The notes under the pieces are model-generated. The model did no database searches, was not told where the DNA came from, and saw only the letters and a program-made list of their open reading frames with translations. DNA of 64,000 nt, taken from contig JASJBF010000027.1 of assembly GCA_030066685.1 (NCBI GenBank), positions 1 to 64,000 on the forward strand, in the 5' to 3' direction. The position numbers and the translations under genes are program-made. This document shows, one piece after another, positions 17,379 through 25,562 of the stretch (positions within the stretch are counted from its first letter, which is position 1; each line of letters begins with the position of its first letter). The DNA is from Kiloniellales bacterium (GTDB lineage: Bacteria > Pseudomonadota > Alphaproteobacteria > Kiloniellales > JAKSBE01).

Positions 17379-17488
17379 CCCCTCACCCGCTCGCGGCCTT
17401 GGCCGCTCCCACCCTCTCCCGTGGGGGGAGGGTTGTGGAGGCTTGGCGAGGCGACCAGCCGAGCCCTAGCCGGAGCTGGGTGAGGGGT
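17379..17488. repeat. GC-rich inverted repeat (CCCCTCACCC family)
   Basis: The outer arms CCCCTCACCC and GGGTGAGGGG enclose an inner pair of CCCTCTCCC and GGGGGAGGGT. The same architecture recurs at 21932-22060 and in variant forms at 51811-51914 and 63391-63540. Such dispersed palindromes are common between genes in proteobacteria. Here the RNA form could act as a terminator for the upstream gene. Confidence 0.7.
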
Positions 17489-17552
17489 CGCACCTTCCGA
17501 CGCGACGCCACGCCGGATTGAAGCAGTGGAACCCGGAGCGGAGCCCTGCAGC

Positions 17553-17593
17553 TTGACGCAAGATCCATCACAACTGTATCATTCATATATGAA
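17553..17593 (+). promoter_or_regulatory. Promoter and 12-bp palindromic operator of the marR-type gene
   Basis: TTGACG at 17553-17558 and TATCAT at 17577-17582, 18 bases apart, form a plausible promoter. The perfect palindrome TTCATATATGAA (17582-17593) abuts the -10 box and contains the ATG start codon, as expected for autorepression by a MarR dimer. Transcription would begin near the ATG, so the mRNA may be leaderless. Confidence 0.6.
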
Positions 17594-18032
17594 CCAGAGG
17601 CGCAGCCAGAACCGCGGCCGCGGCGAGAAGGACCGCCAGCTGATGTTCTCCCTGGTCAACGCCGGGCGCGCCGTCGAGCGGCGCCTGGGGGAGGCCTTGG
17701 CGCGAGTCGGACTTTCGCTCGCCAAGTTCGGCGCCCTGACCCATCTCATCGAGGCCGGCGAGCCGCTCAGCCTGAGCGACTGCGCCAGGAAGATGACCTG
17801 CGTGCGCTCCAACATCACCCAGCTCATGGACCGGCTCGAGGCGGACGGTCTGGTCCGGCGGGTCGAGGATCCGCAGGACCGCCGCGCGGTCCGGGCCGAG
17901 GTGACGCAGCGCGGTCTGCAGCGCCAGGCGGCCGGCGCGAAGGAGGTCGCGAAGGTGCAGGCCGAGCTGGCGAGGACCCTGAAGGGCATGGACCAGCGCG
18001 CGCTGCAGCGCGCGCTCTCGGCCGTCGAATAG
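17589..18032 (+). CDS. MarR-family transcriptional regulator
   Basis: The 147-residue protein begins MNQRRSQNRGRG. I chose this ATG because the promoter lies inside the longer open frame. A winged-helix domain spans residues 30-125: LAKFGALTHLIEAGEPLSLS, the recognition helix around CVRSNITQLMDRLEADGLV, and the wing VEDPQDRRAVRAEVT. Two Cys residues precede the recognition helix and might sense oxidants. It probably represses its own gene and the YCII gene 70 bases downstream. The ligand is unknown. Confidence 0.85.
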   Translation: MNQRRSQNRGRGEKDRQLMFSLVNAGRAVERRLGEALARVGLSLAKFGALTHLIEAGEPLSLSDCARKMTCVRSNITQLMDRLEADGLVRRVEDPQDRRAVRAEVTQRGLQRQAAGAKEVAKVQAELARTLKGMDQRALQRALSAVE

Positions 18033-18102
18033 CAGATACTTTTTCGGCCAAATAATACAGGCATGAAAAATTCAACCATAAAATACCAGGAGGACCCATC
18101 GG

Positions 18103-18390
18103 ATGTTCATCGTGCTTCTCAAGTTTTCGGAGAACCGGGAAAAGGCCAGCCAGTTCATGGACGGCCACGTGGACTGGGTGAAGCGCGGCTTCGAGGACGG
18201 CGTGTTCCTCTTGACCGGCAGCCTGCAGACCGGTCTGGGCGGCGGGATCCTGGCCCACGGCACCTCGCGTGCGGAACTGCAGAGCCGGGTCGAGGCCGAT
18301 CCCTTCGTGGCCGAGAAGGTGGTGGAAGCCGAGATCCTGGAGCTCGCCCCCTCCAACGCCGAAGCGCGTCTGGAGTTCCTGCTCCCTTGA
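18103..18390 (+). CDS. YCII-family protein
   Basis: This 95-residue protein, MFIVLLKFSENREKA, has an AGGAGGA site 9 bases upstream. It matches the YCII fold throughout: GHVDWVKRGFEDGVFLLTGSL and the typical DPFV before the last strand. The fold is a ferredoxin-like dimer with a conserved His-Asp pair (here around GHVDW and ADPFVAEKV), seen in chlorohydrolase-like enzymes and in proteins of unknown activity. It lies directly behind the MarR gene and is probably its target. The reaction is not known. Confidence 0.8.
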   Translation: MFIVLLKFSENREKASQFMDGHVDWVKRGFEDGVFLLTGSLQTGLGGGILAHGTSRAELQSRVEADPFVAEKVVEAEILELAPSNAEARLEFLLP

Positions 18391-18466
18391 GCGGTTTCTC
18401 CACCGGCTTGCCCGGAAGGAATTCGCAAGGCCGCGCGGGAGGCGATCGCTCGGGGAGCAAAGGCCC

Positions 18467-19078
18467 ATGAGCGCAACGATCACGGGCCCCGACGGGAAAC
18501 GGCGCTGCCGCTGGTCCGCGGCCGCACCGGCGTTCCTGGACTACCACGACAGGGAATGGGGCTTTCCGGTCGGCGACGACCGCCGCCTCTTCGAGAAGCT
18601 CAGCCTCGAGGGCTTCCAGTCCGGGCTGAGCTGGCGCACCATCCTTGCCAAGCGCGAGAACTTCCGCGGCGCCTTCCACGGCTTCGACTTCGACCGCATC
18701 GCGCGTTTCACACAGGACGACCTCGACCGCCTGCTCGCGGACGAGGGTATCGTCCGCCACCGCGGCAAGATCGAGGCGGTCATCAACAACGCGCGGCGCG
18801 CCCGGGAGCTCGTCGCGCGGGAAGGCTCCCTGGCGGCCTTCCTCTGGCGCTACGAACCGGACCCGAAGCGGCTCGCCGCGCCGCAGACGGTCTCGACCTC
18901 GCCGGAATCGACCGCCCTCTCGAAGGACCTGAAGAAGCTGGGCTGGAAGTTCGTCGGCCCGACGACCGCCTACGCCTTCATGCAGGCCATGGGGCTGATC
19001 AACGACCACGTCGAAGGCTGCGCGATCCGGGCCGAGGTCGGGCGCGCGCGCGAGGGCTTCAAGCGACCGGGGCGCTGA
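18467..19078 (+). CDS. tag: DNA-3-methyladenine glycosylase I
   Basis: The 203-residue protein begins MSATITGPDGKRRCRW. It removes 3-methyladenine from alkylated DNA by base excision. The whole Tag signature is visible: CRW near residue 14, YHDREWG, the catalytic LEGFQSGLSW with its Glu, and the C-terminal NDHVEGC. The Cys/His pairs at both ends make the zinc snap. It is 76 bases after the YCII gene and may be co-transcribed with it. Confidence 0.95.
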   Translation: MSATITGPDGKRRCRWSAAAPAFLDYHDREWGFPVGDDRRLFEKLSLEGFQSGLSWRTILAKRENFRGAFHGFDFDRIARFTQDDLDRLLADEGIVRHRGKIEAVINNARRARELVAREGSLAAFLWRYEPDPKRLAAPQTVSTSPESTALSKDLKKLGWKFVGPTTAYAFMQAMGLINDHVEGCAIRAEVGRAREGFKRPGR

Positions 19079-19165
19079 GACGGCGGCGCCGGTTCTTGCC
19101 CGATCCCGCGCCTCTTGTAGGGTCCTGACACTAGAGGAACATCCCAAGCCAAGGAGGGGAATCAC

Positions 19166-19549
19166 ATGGCCATGCGATCCATCAACTCGGAGGCCGCGCC
19201 GGAGTCGGTCGGCGGCTATTCCCAGGCGGTCGAGACCAGGGGCACGACCCGGCGGCTCTACATCAGCGGCCAAATCCCTCTGGCGCGCGACGGGACCCTG
19301 CCGTCGAGCTTCGAGGACCAGGCGCGCCAGGTCTGGGCCAACATCGAAGCCCAGCTCGCGGCCGCCGAGATGACCCTCGACCACCTCGTCAAGGCGACCA
19401 TCTTCCTGTCGGACCGCGCCCACATCGCGGAGAACCGCCAGGTCCGCCGGGAGGTCCTGGGCGACCGCGCCCCGGCCTTGACCGTCATCATCGCCGGCAT
19501 CTTCGACGAGGCCTGGCTGCTGGAAATCGAGGCCATTGCCGAAGCTTGA
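19166..19549 (+). CDS. Rid-family (RidA-like) protein
   Basis: The 127-residue protein begins MAMRSINSEAAPESVG, preceded by AAGGAGGGG. It has the Rid fold with LYISGQIPLARDG, the trimer core and the C-terminal loop ending LEIEAIAEA. RidA enzymes hydrolyse reactive 2-aminoacrylate and related imines. The catalytic Arg of true RidA (near residue 105, in a V-R-P/A context) is not evident here, so it may be another Rid subfamily. It precedes the dehydrogenase and TRAP genes, and functional linkage is possible. Confidence 0.85.
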   Translation: MAMRSINSEAAPESVGGYSQAVETRGTTRRLYISGQIPLARDGTLPSSFEDQARQVWANIEAQLAAAEMTLDHLVKATIFLSDRAHIAENRQVRREVLGDRAPALTVIIAGIFDEAWLLEIEAIAEA

Positions 19550-19644
19550 GGTCTCTTCATGGCACAGGCGCGGGGCCCGGATTCCCTGGGGGCCGAAACT
19601 GGTCTAGGCTCGTTCCCAGGGGAAGTAAGGGGGAGCGCTCGGCC

Positions 19645-20631
19645 ATGAAAGCCCTGGTCTACACCGGCACCGAGGCGACCGAGATCCGCGACCAGCCGGA
19701 GCCCGAGCCCGGGCCCGGCGAGGCCCTGGTCGCGGTCGAGGCGGTCGGCATCTGCGGCTCGGACCTGCACGCCTGGCACGGCCACGACCCGCGCCGGGTG
19801 CCGCCGATGATCCTCGGCCACGAGGCCGCCGGCCGGGTGCTGGAGGGCAAGACGCCGGGGCAACGGGTGGTGCTCAATCCGGTGATCGCCTGCGGCCGCT
19901 GCCGCTACTGCACCGGCGGGCGGAGCAACCTCTGCCCGGAGCGCGAGCTGATCGGCATGCAGCACCCCGGCGCCTTCGCCGAGCGGGTCGCGATCCCGGA
20001 GCGCAACCTGATCCCCGTGCCCGAGGGCATGGCCGCGGAGCACGCGGCGCTGACCGAGCCCTGCGCCACCGCCTGGCACGCCGTCGAACTCGGGCTGGCC
20101 GCGCTCTGGCAGCCCCTGGCCGAAAGCCGGGCCCTGGTCATCGGCGGCGGCTCGGTCGGCCTGCTCGCCGGCCTGATCCTGCGCCACCACGGCTGCGCCG
20201 AACTGCGCCTCGCCGAGACCAACCCCCTGCGCCGGGGGACCGCCGAGGCCGCCGGGCTGGAGACCCTCGATCCCGCGGCCGCGCCGGCCGAGGCCGGCGG
20301 CTACGACCTGGTGGTCGACGCGGTCGGCAGCACGCGGACCCGCGCCGCCGCCCTCGAGGCCGTGGCCGCCGGCGGCGTGGTCTCCCACCTCGGCCTGCAG
20401 GACTGGGCCGGCGACTTCGACGCCCGCCGGGTCACCCTGTCGGAGATCGCCTTCCTCGGCGTCTACACCTATACCGAAACCGATCTCCGCGCCTCGCTCG
20501 ACGCCCTGCACCGCGGCGTCCTCGGCGAGCTCGCCTGGGCCGAGCCGCGGCCCCTCGAGGCGGGCGTCCAGGCCTTCCACGACCTCGACCGGGGTCGGAC
20601 CGCCGCCGCCAAGATCGTCCTGCGGCCCTGA
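19645..20631 (+). CDS. Zinc-dependent medium-chain alcohol/polyol dehydrogenase
   Basis: The 328-residue protein begins MKALVYTGTEATEIRD; the open frame extends upstream but this ATG has family homology at residue 1. Catalytic zinc residues are present (GICGSDLHAWHGHD and GHEAAGRV). The structural zinc loop has CGRCRYCTGGRSNLC. The NAD-binding turn GGGSVGLLAG follows. The relatives oxidise sugar alcohols, threonine or similar secondary alcohols with NAD(P). It lies just before dctP, so its substrate may be what the TRAP transporter imports. The exact substrate cannot be read from sequence. Confidence 0.88.
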   Translation: MKALVYTGTEATEIRDQPEPEPGPGEALVAVEAVGICGSDLHAWHGHDPRRVPPMILGHEAAGRVLEGKTPGQRVVLNPVIACGRCRYCTGGRSNLCPERELIGMQHPGAFAERVAIPERNLIPVPEGMAAEHAALTEPCATAWHAVELGLAALWQPLAESRALVIGGGSVGLLAGLILRHHGCAELRLAETNPLRRGTAEAAGLETLDPAAAPAEAGGYDLVVDAVGSTRTRAAALEAVAAGGVVSHLGLQDWAGDFDARRVTLSEIAFLGVYTYTETDLRASLDALHRGVLGELAWAEPRPLEAGVQAFHDLDRGRTAAAKIVLRP

Positions 20632-20778
20632 CCCGGGACATCCCTGAGACGGCTTTTCCTTGTCGATGGCCGCCGCCCGTGTGAAGCTTTTCCGAAGGGA
20701 CGGCGCAAGACCGCCCGGAATAAAGCCCCAAACGTGCGACAGGGCTCGGGGGCCAACATAAGCCATGGGAGGCAAAAA

Positions 20779-21897
20779 ATGCGGAGAGTGAAGAGCTTGC
20801 TGGGCGCCCTCTGGGCGCTGCCGGTCGCCTTCGGCCTGGCGGCGGCCGGCAGTCTGCCGGCCTCGGCCGAGGTCAAGATCCGGGTCCAGTCGGTGATCCC
20901 GGCCAAGGCCGACGAGGTCACCATGCTGAAGCAGTTCGGCGAGAACGTCAGCGCTTTGACCAACGGTGAGGTCGTGATCGAGGTGCTGCCGGCCGGCGCC
21001 GTGGTCGGCGTCAAGGAGACCCTGGAGGCCGTCGACAAGGGCCTGGTCGAGGGCGGCTTCGCCTGGACCCACTACTGGTCCGGCTATCACCCGGCCGCCA
21101 TGCTCTTCGGCTCGCCGGTCGCCGGCGCCGGGGTCGGCATCGACAACATCGCCTTCGTGTCCTGGTTCATGTACGGCGGCGGCAAGGAGCTCTACGACGA
21201 GCTCTGGGGCGAGATGGGCATGAACGTCAAGGGCTTCATGCTGCAGCCGGTCGGCCCCGAGGCGCTCGGCTGGTTCAAGGAGCCCATCGCCTCCATGGAG
21301 GACTTCCGCCAGTACCGCTTCCGCACCCCGCCAGGGATCCCGGGCCAGACCTACAAGGACATCGGCATTGCCGCGGTCGCCATGGGCGGCGGCGATATCC
21401 TGCCGGCACTGGAGAAGGGCGTGATCGACGCCGCCGAGTGGTGCTGCCCCAAGCCTGACAGCGTCTTCGGCTTCCAGAAGGTGCTCAAGCACTACTACCT
21501 GCAGGGCCTGCACCAGGTCGTGGTCAACGCCGACATCTACATCAACGGCGACGTCTACAACAAGCTGACCCCGCACCAGCAAAAGGCGATCGAGGTCGCG
21601 GCCAACGCCTCCCTGATCCAGTCCCTGGCCTACCGCATCTACGAGAACGGCAAGGCGCTCAAGGACCTGACCGAGAACCACGGCGTCCAGCTCCACGACA
21701 CCCCGGCCGACTACTTCACCGAGTACATGAACGCGGCCAAGGCGACCCTGGAGAAGAACGCCGCCGAGAACGCCTTCTTCAAGAAGGTCTGGGATTCCCA
21801 GAAGGCCTTCGCCGAAGTCGCGGTGCCCTTCTGGGCCGGCGCCCAGACCTCCAACGCCAACCTCGGCAACGCCTTCGCCAAGCAACTGAAGAAGTAG
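20779..21897 (+). CDS. dctP: TRAP transporter solute receptor, DctP family
   Basis: The 372-residue periplasmic receptor begins MRRVKSLLGALWALP, with GGAGG 6 bases upstream and a signal peptide ending at LPASA-EV. The ligand-site region RFRTPPGIPGQTYKDIG holds the conserved arginine that anchors the substrate carboxylate. The EWCCPKPD motif is characteristic of the 2-oxoacid-binding TakP branch. A keto acid or similar monocarboxylate is therefore the best guess. DctQ and DctM follow, separated from it by a large inverted repeat. Confidence 0.92.
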   Translation: MRRVKSLLGALWALPVAFGLAAAGSLPASAEVKIRVQSVIPAKADEVTMLKQFGENVSALTNGEVVIEVLPAGAVVGVKETLEAVDKGLVEGGFAWTHYWSGYHPAAMLFGSPVAGAGVGIDNIAFVSWFMYGGGKELYDELWGEMGMNVKGFMLQPVGPEALGWFKEPIASMEDFRQYRFRTPPGIPGQTYKDIGIAAVAMGGGDILPALEKGVIDAAEWCCPKPDSVFGFQKVLKHYYLQGLHQVVVNADIYINGDVYNKLTPHQQKAIEVAANASLIQSLAYRIYENGKALKDLTENHGVQLHDTPADYFTEYMNAAKATLEKNAAENAFFKKVWDSQKAFAEVAVPFWAGAQTSNANLGNAFAKQLKK

Positions 21898-21931
21898 GGT
21901 CGTCGAAGGGTATTCGATCGTCGCGGGACTT

Positions 21932-22060
21932 CCCCTCACCCGCTCGCTCCGCTCGCCGCCCTCTCCCCCGGGGAGAGGGCTGCGGTGCGGCTCTCATTCC
22001 CTCTCCCCGGGGGAGAGGGAGGGGCCCGCAGCGCAAGAGCGCTGTGGGAGGGTGAGGGGC
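21932..22060. repeat. GC-rich inverted repeats between dctP and dctQ
   Basis: Outer arms CCCCTCACCC (21932) and GGGTGAGGGG (ending 22060) enclose two inner CCCTCTCCCC/GGGGAGAGGG pairs and an 18-base AGCGCAAGAGCGCT hairpin. Being within an operon, it could stabilise the dctP message or attenuate expression of the membrane subunits, as REP elements do between malE and malF. Confidence 0.7.
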
Positions 22061-22113
22061 CGACCCTCCGCGACGGCGACCGGAATCTCCGAAGACCACG
22101 CAGGGGAAGCACC

Positions 22114-22716
22114 ATGTCCGGCGCCGACGACACGGTTGACGAACTGATCGCCGAGCGCAGGTCCGGGGCGCCCGGCCGGCTGCCGCCGGACATGCCGCCC
22201 TGGATGGCACGGACCATCACCTGGATCGACGTCTTCTCGCTCTGGGTCGGGCGTGGGGTCTGCCTGCTCGTGATTCCGCTGATCTGCGCCATGGTCTACG
22301 AGATCTTCATGCGCAAGTTCTTCGTCGCGCCGACCATGTGGGCCTACGACGTCAGCCGCATGCTCTACGGCGCCAGCTTCATGCTCGGCGCCGGCTACGC
22401 CCTGTCCAAGGGGGTGCACATCCGCGCCGACTTCCTCTACCGCGGCTGGACCAGCCAGACCCAGGGCCGGATCGACGCCGCGCTCTACCTCTTCCTCTAC
22501 TTCCCCGGTCTGCTGGTCTTCCTCTGGACCTCGACCGACTTCGCCCAGCTCGCCTGGATGCGCGGCGAGCGCGGCATGGACACCGCCTGGATGCCCCACG
22601 TCGGGCCGATCAAGACCGCACTGCCGATCGGTATCGCCCTGCTGCTGATCCAGGGCGTCTCCGAGTTCCTGAAGAGCTGGTACGCTGCGACCCGCGGCCG
22701 CTGGCCCGACCGCTGA
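22114..22716 (+). CDS. dctQ: TRAP transporter small permease, DctQ family
   Basis: The 200-residue protein begins MSGADDTVDELIAER, with AGGGGAAG 6 bases upstream. It has four predicted membrane helices after a soluble 45-residue N-terminus, and the DctQ landmarks YEIFMRKFFVAPTMWAYDVSRML and GYALSKGVHIRADFLY. DctQ couples the receptor to the large DctM permease in the inner membrane. It lies 10 bases before dctM. Confidence 0.9.
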   Translation: MSGADDTVDELIAERRSGAPGRLPPDMPPWMARTITWIDVFSLWVGRGVCLLVIPLICAMVYEIFMRKFFVAPTMWAYDVSRMLYGASFMLGAGYALSKGVHIRADFLYRGWTSQTQGRIDAALYLFLYFPGLLVFLWTSTDFAQLAWMRGERGMDTAWMPHVGPIKTALPIGIALLLIQGVSEFLKSWYAATRGRWPDR

Positions 22717-22726
22717 GGCCTGAAGG

Positions 22727-24049
22727 ATGAGTTACGAGGAACTCCTCGGCCTGGTCCTGATCGGCTGCATGCTCTTCGCGATCTTCGTCGGCTATCCGAT
22801 CTCCTTCACCCTGATCTTCCTGGGCATGGTCTTCGGCTATCTCGGCTTCGGCGATCTGGTCTTCTACCTCATGACCTTCCAGTTCTACTCGGTGATGATG
22901 GAGCAGACCCTGGCCGCGGTGCCCCTCTTCGTCCTGATGGGCATCCTGATGGAACGGGCCGGGCTGATGGAACGGCTCTTCGAGGCGGTCCAGCTCATGC
23001 TGTCCCGGGTCCGCGGCGCCCTCTACATCGCGGTGCTCTTCGTCTCGACCATCTTCGCCGCGGCGACCGGGATCGTCGGCGCCTCGGTCACCATCCTCGG
23101 GATCATGGCCGCGCGGACCATGAACCGCTCCAACTACGACGTGCAGCTCGCCTCGGGCACCATCACCGCCGGCGGCACCCTGGGCATCCTGATCCCGCCC
23201 AGCATCATGCTGGTGGTTATGGGCCCGGTGCTCGAGGTGCCGGTGACCGACCTCTTCGCCGCCGCCATCATCCCCGGGATCATGCTGGCCTTACTCTACA
23301 CCGGCTACGCCCTGCTGCGCTGCGCGATCAATCCCGCGCTCGGGCCGCCCCTGCCGGAGGACCAGCGCGCCGAGTCCATGGCCCACGTCGTCCGCGAGTT
23401 CGTCATCGGGCTGGTGCCGCCGGCGGCCCTGGTCTTCGCCGCCCTGGGCAGCATCCTCTTCGGCCTCGCGACCCCGACCGAGGGCGCGGCCTGCGGCGCC
23501 TTCGGCGCCTTCTTGCTGACCCTGGCCTACCGCAAGCTGACGCCGCGCATGCTGATGGACGCGATGATCAAGACCCTGGAGATCTCGGTCCTGATCCTCT
23601 TCCTGGTCGCGGCCTCCAACTTCTTCGGCGCGGTCTTCTCGCGCCTCGGCACCCCGACCATGCTGACCGAGGTCCTGCTCGGCCTCGACCTGCCGCCGAC
23701 CGCGATCCTCCTCATGGTCATGGCCCTGATCTTCCTCCTGGGCTGGCCGCTCGAATGGGTGCCCATCGTCCTGATCATCGTGCCGATCCTCCTGCCCCTG
23801 ATCGAGAAGCTCGGCTTCAACCTCACCTGGTTCGGGATCCTGGTCGCCGTCAACCTGCAGACCGCCTGGCTCTCGCCGCCGGTCGCGCTCTCGGCCTACT
23901 TCCTCAAGGGCGTGGTCCCGCAATGGGACCTCAAGGACATCTACAAGGGCATGATGCAGTTCATGGTCATCCAGCTCTTCGGCCTCGCCCTGATCATCCT
24001 CTTCCCCCAAATCGCCCTTTGGCTCCCGGCCGTGATCTACGGGGAGTGA
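22727..24049 (+). CDS. dctM: TRAP transporter large permease, DctM family
   Basis: The 440-residue permease begins MSYEELLGLVLIGCML and has about 12 membrane segments. It carries family motifs such as GILIPPSIMLVVMGP and LVAVNLQTAWLSPPVALSAYF. It drives sodium- or proton-linked uptake of the solute delivered by DctP. The last 190 bases are the source sequence for eight decayed copies scattered over the next 23 kb. The C-terminal residues LALIILFPQIALWLPAVIYGE make the copies easy to recognise. Confidence 0.95.
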   Translation: MSYEELLGLVLIGCMLFAIFVGYPISFTLIFLGMVFGYLGFGDLVFYLMTFQFYSVMMEQTLAAVPLFVLMGILMERAGLMERLFEAVQLMLSRVRGALYIAVLFVSTIFAAATGIVGASVTILGIMAARTMNRSNYDVQLASGTITAGGTLGILIPPSIMLVVMGPVLEVPVTDLFAAAIIPGIMLALLYTGYALLRCAINPALGPPLPEDQRAESMAHVVREFVIGLVPPAALVFAALGSILFGLATPTEGAACGAFGAFLLTLAYRKLTPRMLMDAMIKTLEISVLILFLVAASNFFGAVFSRLGTPTMLTEVLLGLDLPPTAILLMVMALIFLLGWPLEWVPIVLIIVPILLPLIEKLGFNLTWFGILVAVNLQTAWLSPPVALSAYFLKGVVPQWDLKDIYKGMMQFMVIQLFGLALIILFPQIALWLPAVIYGE

Positions 24050-24344
24050 GGGACGGCCGCCGGAGCGTGCGGGCGCAAGTGGAACCGCCGCTGGCGTCCC
24101 AGTCCGCGCGCCTCAAATGGCCGACACCGGCCAAGGGGCGCCATTCCTTCGAGCCGTTCGCGACGTCGGCTTTCTGATCCGAAAGCCGACGCGCGAGGAT
24201 CATCACGCCGACGGTGAAGCGTGACCCAGGGCGGAAGTTTCTGTCTCCGGCTGATACCCATTCACTGCCGTTGAGCGGAAACGCTAACGTTTGCATAAAT
24301 TGATCTGTACCCTTTGACGGAGCGCTGAATTCAGGGAGACGGCG
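24050..24344 (+). repeat. dctM 3' flank with hairpin; left member of a 300-bp direct repeat
   Basis: Together with the end of dctM from 23935, bases up to about 24235 are repeated at 29128-29425 with roughly 85% identity by eye. The hairpin GTCGGCTTTC (24165-24174) / GAAAGCCGAC (24181-24190) lies inside and is perfectly paired in both copies. It lacks a U-run but could act as the dctPQM terminator. The last 110 bases before the next gene hold nothing recognised. Confidence 0.75.
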
Positions 24345-25046
24345 ATGGCTGAACTAGTTCTGGTGCTAACGCCGATTGCTTTGCTGGACAGCACCTCGAT
24401 CATTCCTCTTTGCATTGTAGTCTTGGTAATTCTGCTTGGCGGTCCGAGCCCTCTGTTTCGAAGCACAGCCCTACTGGCTGGCATTCTCGTGACCTACCTG
24501 GTCTGCGGATTGTTGGTCCTGTTCGGCCTGCAGAGCGTGTTCGATACGATCAACGCCTACGCCCTAAAGGTCTGGCAAGACCCCAATACCGAAGAGCTGA
24601 TATTTCAGATCTTGATCGGCTTCGTACTTGTCGTCCTTGGCCTTCGCATTGCCCGAGCCCGCAAACAACAGACCGAGAAAGAGGCTCCCACTGCGGTGAC
24701 GGCTAGACAGGCCTTTCTCGCCGGCGCCGGAATGACCATTGTTGGATTACCGGGTGCTGTGCCCTATCTCGCAGCCATCGACCTCATCCTCAGAAGTGAT
24801 CAGACGACCAGGCAGGAAGTCATGGTACTCGTCGTCTACAACATTGTTTTCGTTGCGCCTCTCGCTGCAATCGTGGCCTTGAGTCTAGTGCTCGGTGAGC
24901 GCGGCCAGCGCCTTCTACACAATATCAGGGGCTTTTTTGACCGATGGGGCCAGAGGCTCATCGTTAGCCTGTTGCTCGTGCTTGGAGCTCTGCTCATTAT
25001 GGATGGTGTCGGTTGGTTCCTTGGTACACCGCTGATCCCGGTTTGA
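24345..25046 (+). CDS. GAP-family (LysE-like) six-helix membrane protein
   Basis: The 233-residue protein begins MAELVLVLTPIALLDS with AGGGAGACGGCG upstream. It has about six membrane helices in two halves separated by a charged linker (RIARARKQQTEKEAP). The pattern with PIALLDSTSIIPLCI near the N-terminus and GAGMTIVGLPGAVPYLAAID in the second half matches the GAP/Sap family, relatives of LysE exporters. In mycobacteria these assist glycolipid transport; the role here is unknown. Base composition is visibly more A/T-rich than the dctM side, consistent with transfer. Confidence 0.6.
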   Translation: MAELVLVLTPIALLDSTSIIPLCIVVLVILLGGPSPLFRSTALLAGILVTYLVCGLLVLFGLQSVFDTINAYALKVWQDPNTEELIFQILIGFVLVVLGLRIARARKQQTEKEAPTAVTARQAFLAGAGMTIVGLPGAVPYLAAIDLILRSDQTTRQEVMVLVVYNIVFVAPLAAIVALSLVLGERGQRLLHNIRGFFDRWGQRLIVSLLLVLGALLIMDGVGWFLGTPLIPV

Positions 25047-25080
25047 AACTCATCGGCATCCCTCCACCCTCTTTGGTCTG

Positions 25081-25188
25081 CCTTTGGCTACTTTCGCCCT
25101 ATTCGATGGCCGACGTCGGATGACCGGTCTGAAATCCGAAAGCCGACGTCTCGATCGTCGATCGAGAAGGGTCGGCTTGGGTCGATCA
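25081..25188 (+). repeat. Composite intergenic element, copy 1 (left of the cyclase)
   Basis: This sequence of about 108 bases aligns with 27546-27652 through CCTTTGGC..TTTCGCCCT, GACCGGTCTG and ATCCGAAAGCCGACG at roughly 75% identity by eye. The AAGCCGAC core is also present in the hairpins at 24165 and 29362. Each copy is followed by a dctM-tail remnant, so the pair forms a composite unit flanking the cyclase gene. Confidence 0.65.
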
Positions 25189-25301
25189 CAGCCGCTCCGT
25201 CTCACCGGCAAGTATCTTGTTGGATCGCCGGCTATGGACATAGGCTTGGCGCTCTGCGCGTGCCGAAGGTCGCTTTGGTTTTGAGGCGGGGAGAATTGAG
25301 A

Positions 25302-25380
25302 CCGTCTCCTCGGCCTCGCCCTGATCATCCTCTTTCCCCAGATCGCCCTCTGGCTCCCGGCCGTGATCTACGGTCCCTGA
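25302..25380 (+). repeat. dctM-tail remnant A
   Basis: It is nearly identical to dctM from the CCAGCTCTTCGGCC block onward (CTCTTTCCCCAGATCGCCCT, CTCCCGGCCGTGATCTACGG) and ends with an in-frame TGA. No upstream part of dctM is attached. The rest of the gap 25047-25562 outside this and the composite element shows nothing recognised. Confidence 0.85.
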
Positions 25381-25562
25381 TGTCAAGGAGCGCTGAGTGG
25401 ACGGGCGAAAATGACCCCTTGCTGAGCTTCGCGCACGACTGCAGGGGAAGCCAGCTCTCTGATGTGCTGGCCAGACAGGGCGGGCTTTGAGCCCTACTAC
25501 CGGCTTCCGGCATATAGCAGTATCATTCACCCTCAAGAGGCCGCTCTTTCTCGGGATGGGAG

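Noticed and set aside
24165-24190. Rho-independent terminator after dctM
   Set aside because: The hairpin is strong but no U-run follows. Termination is possible but not shown, so it is recorded within the repeat.
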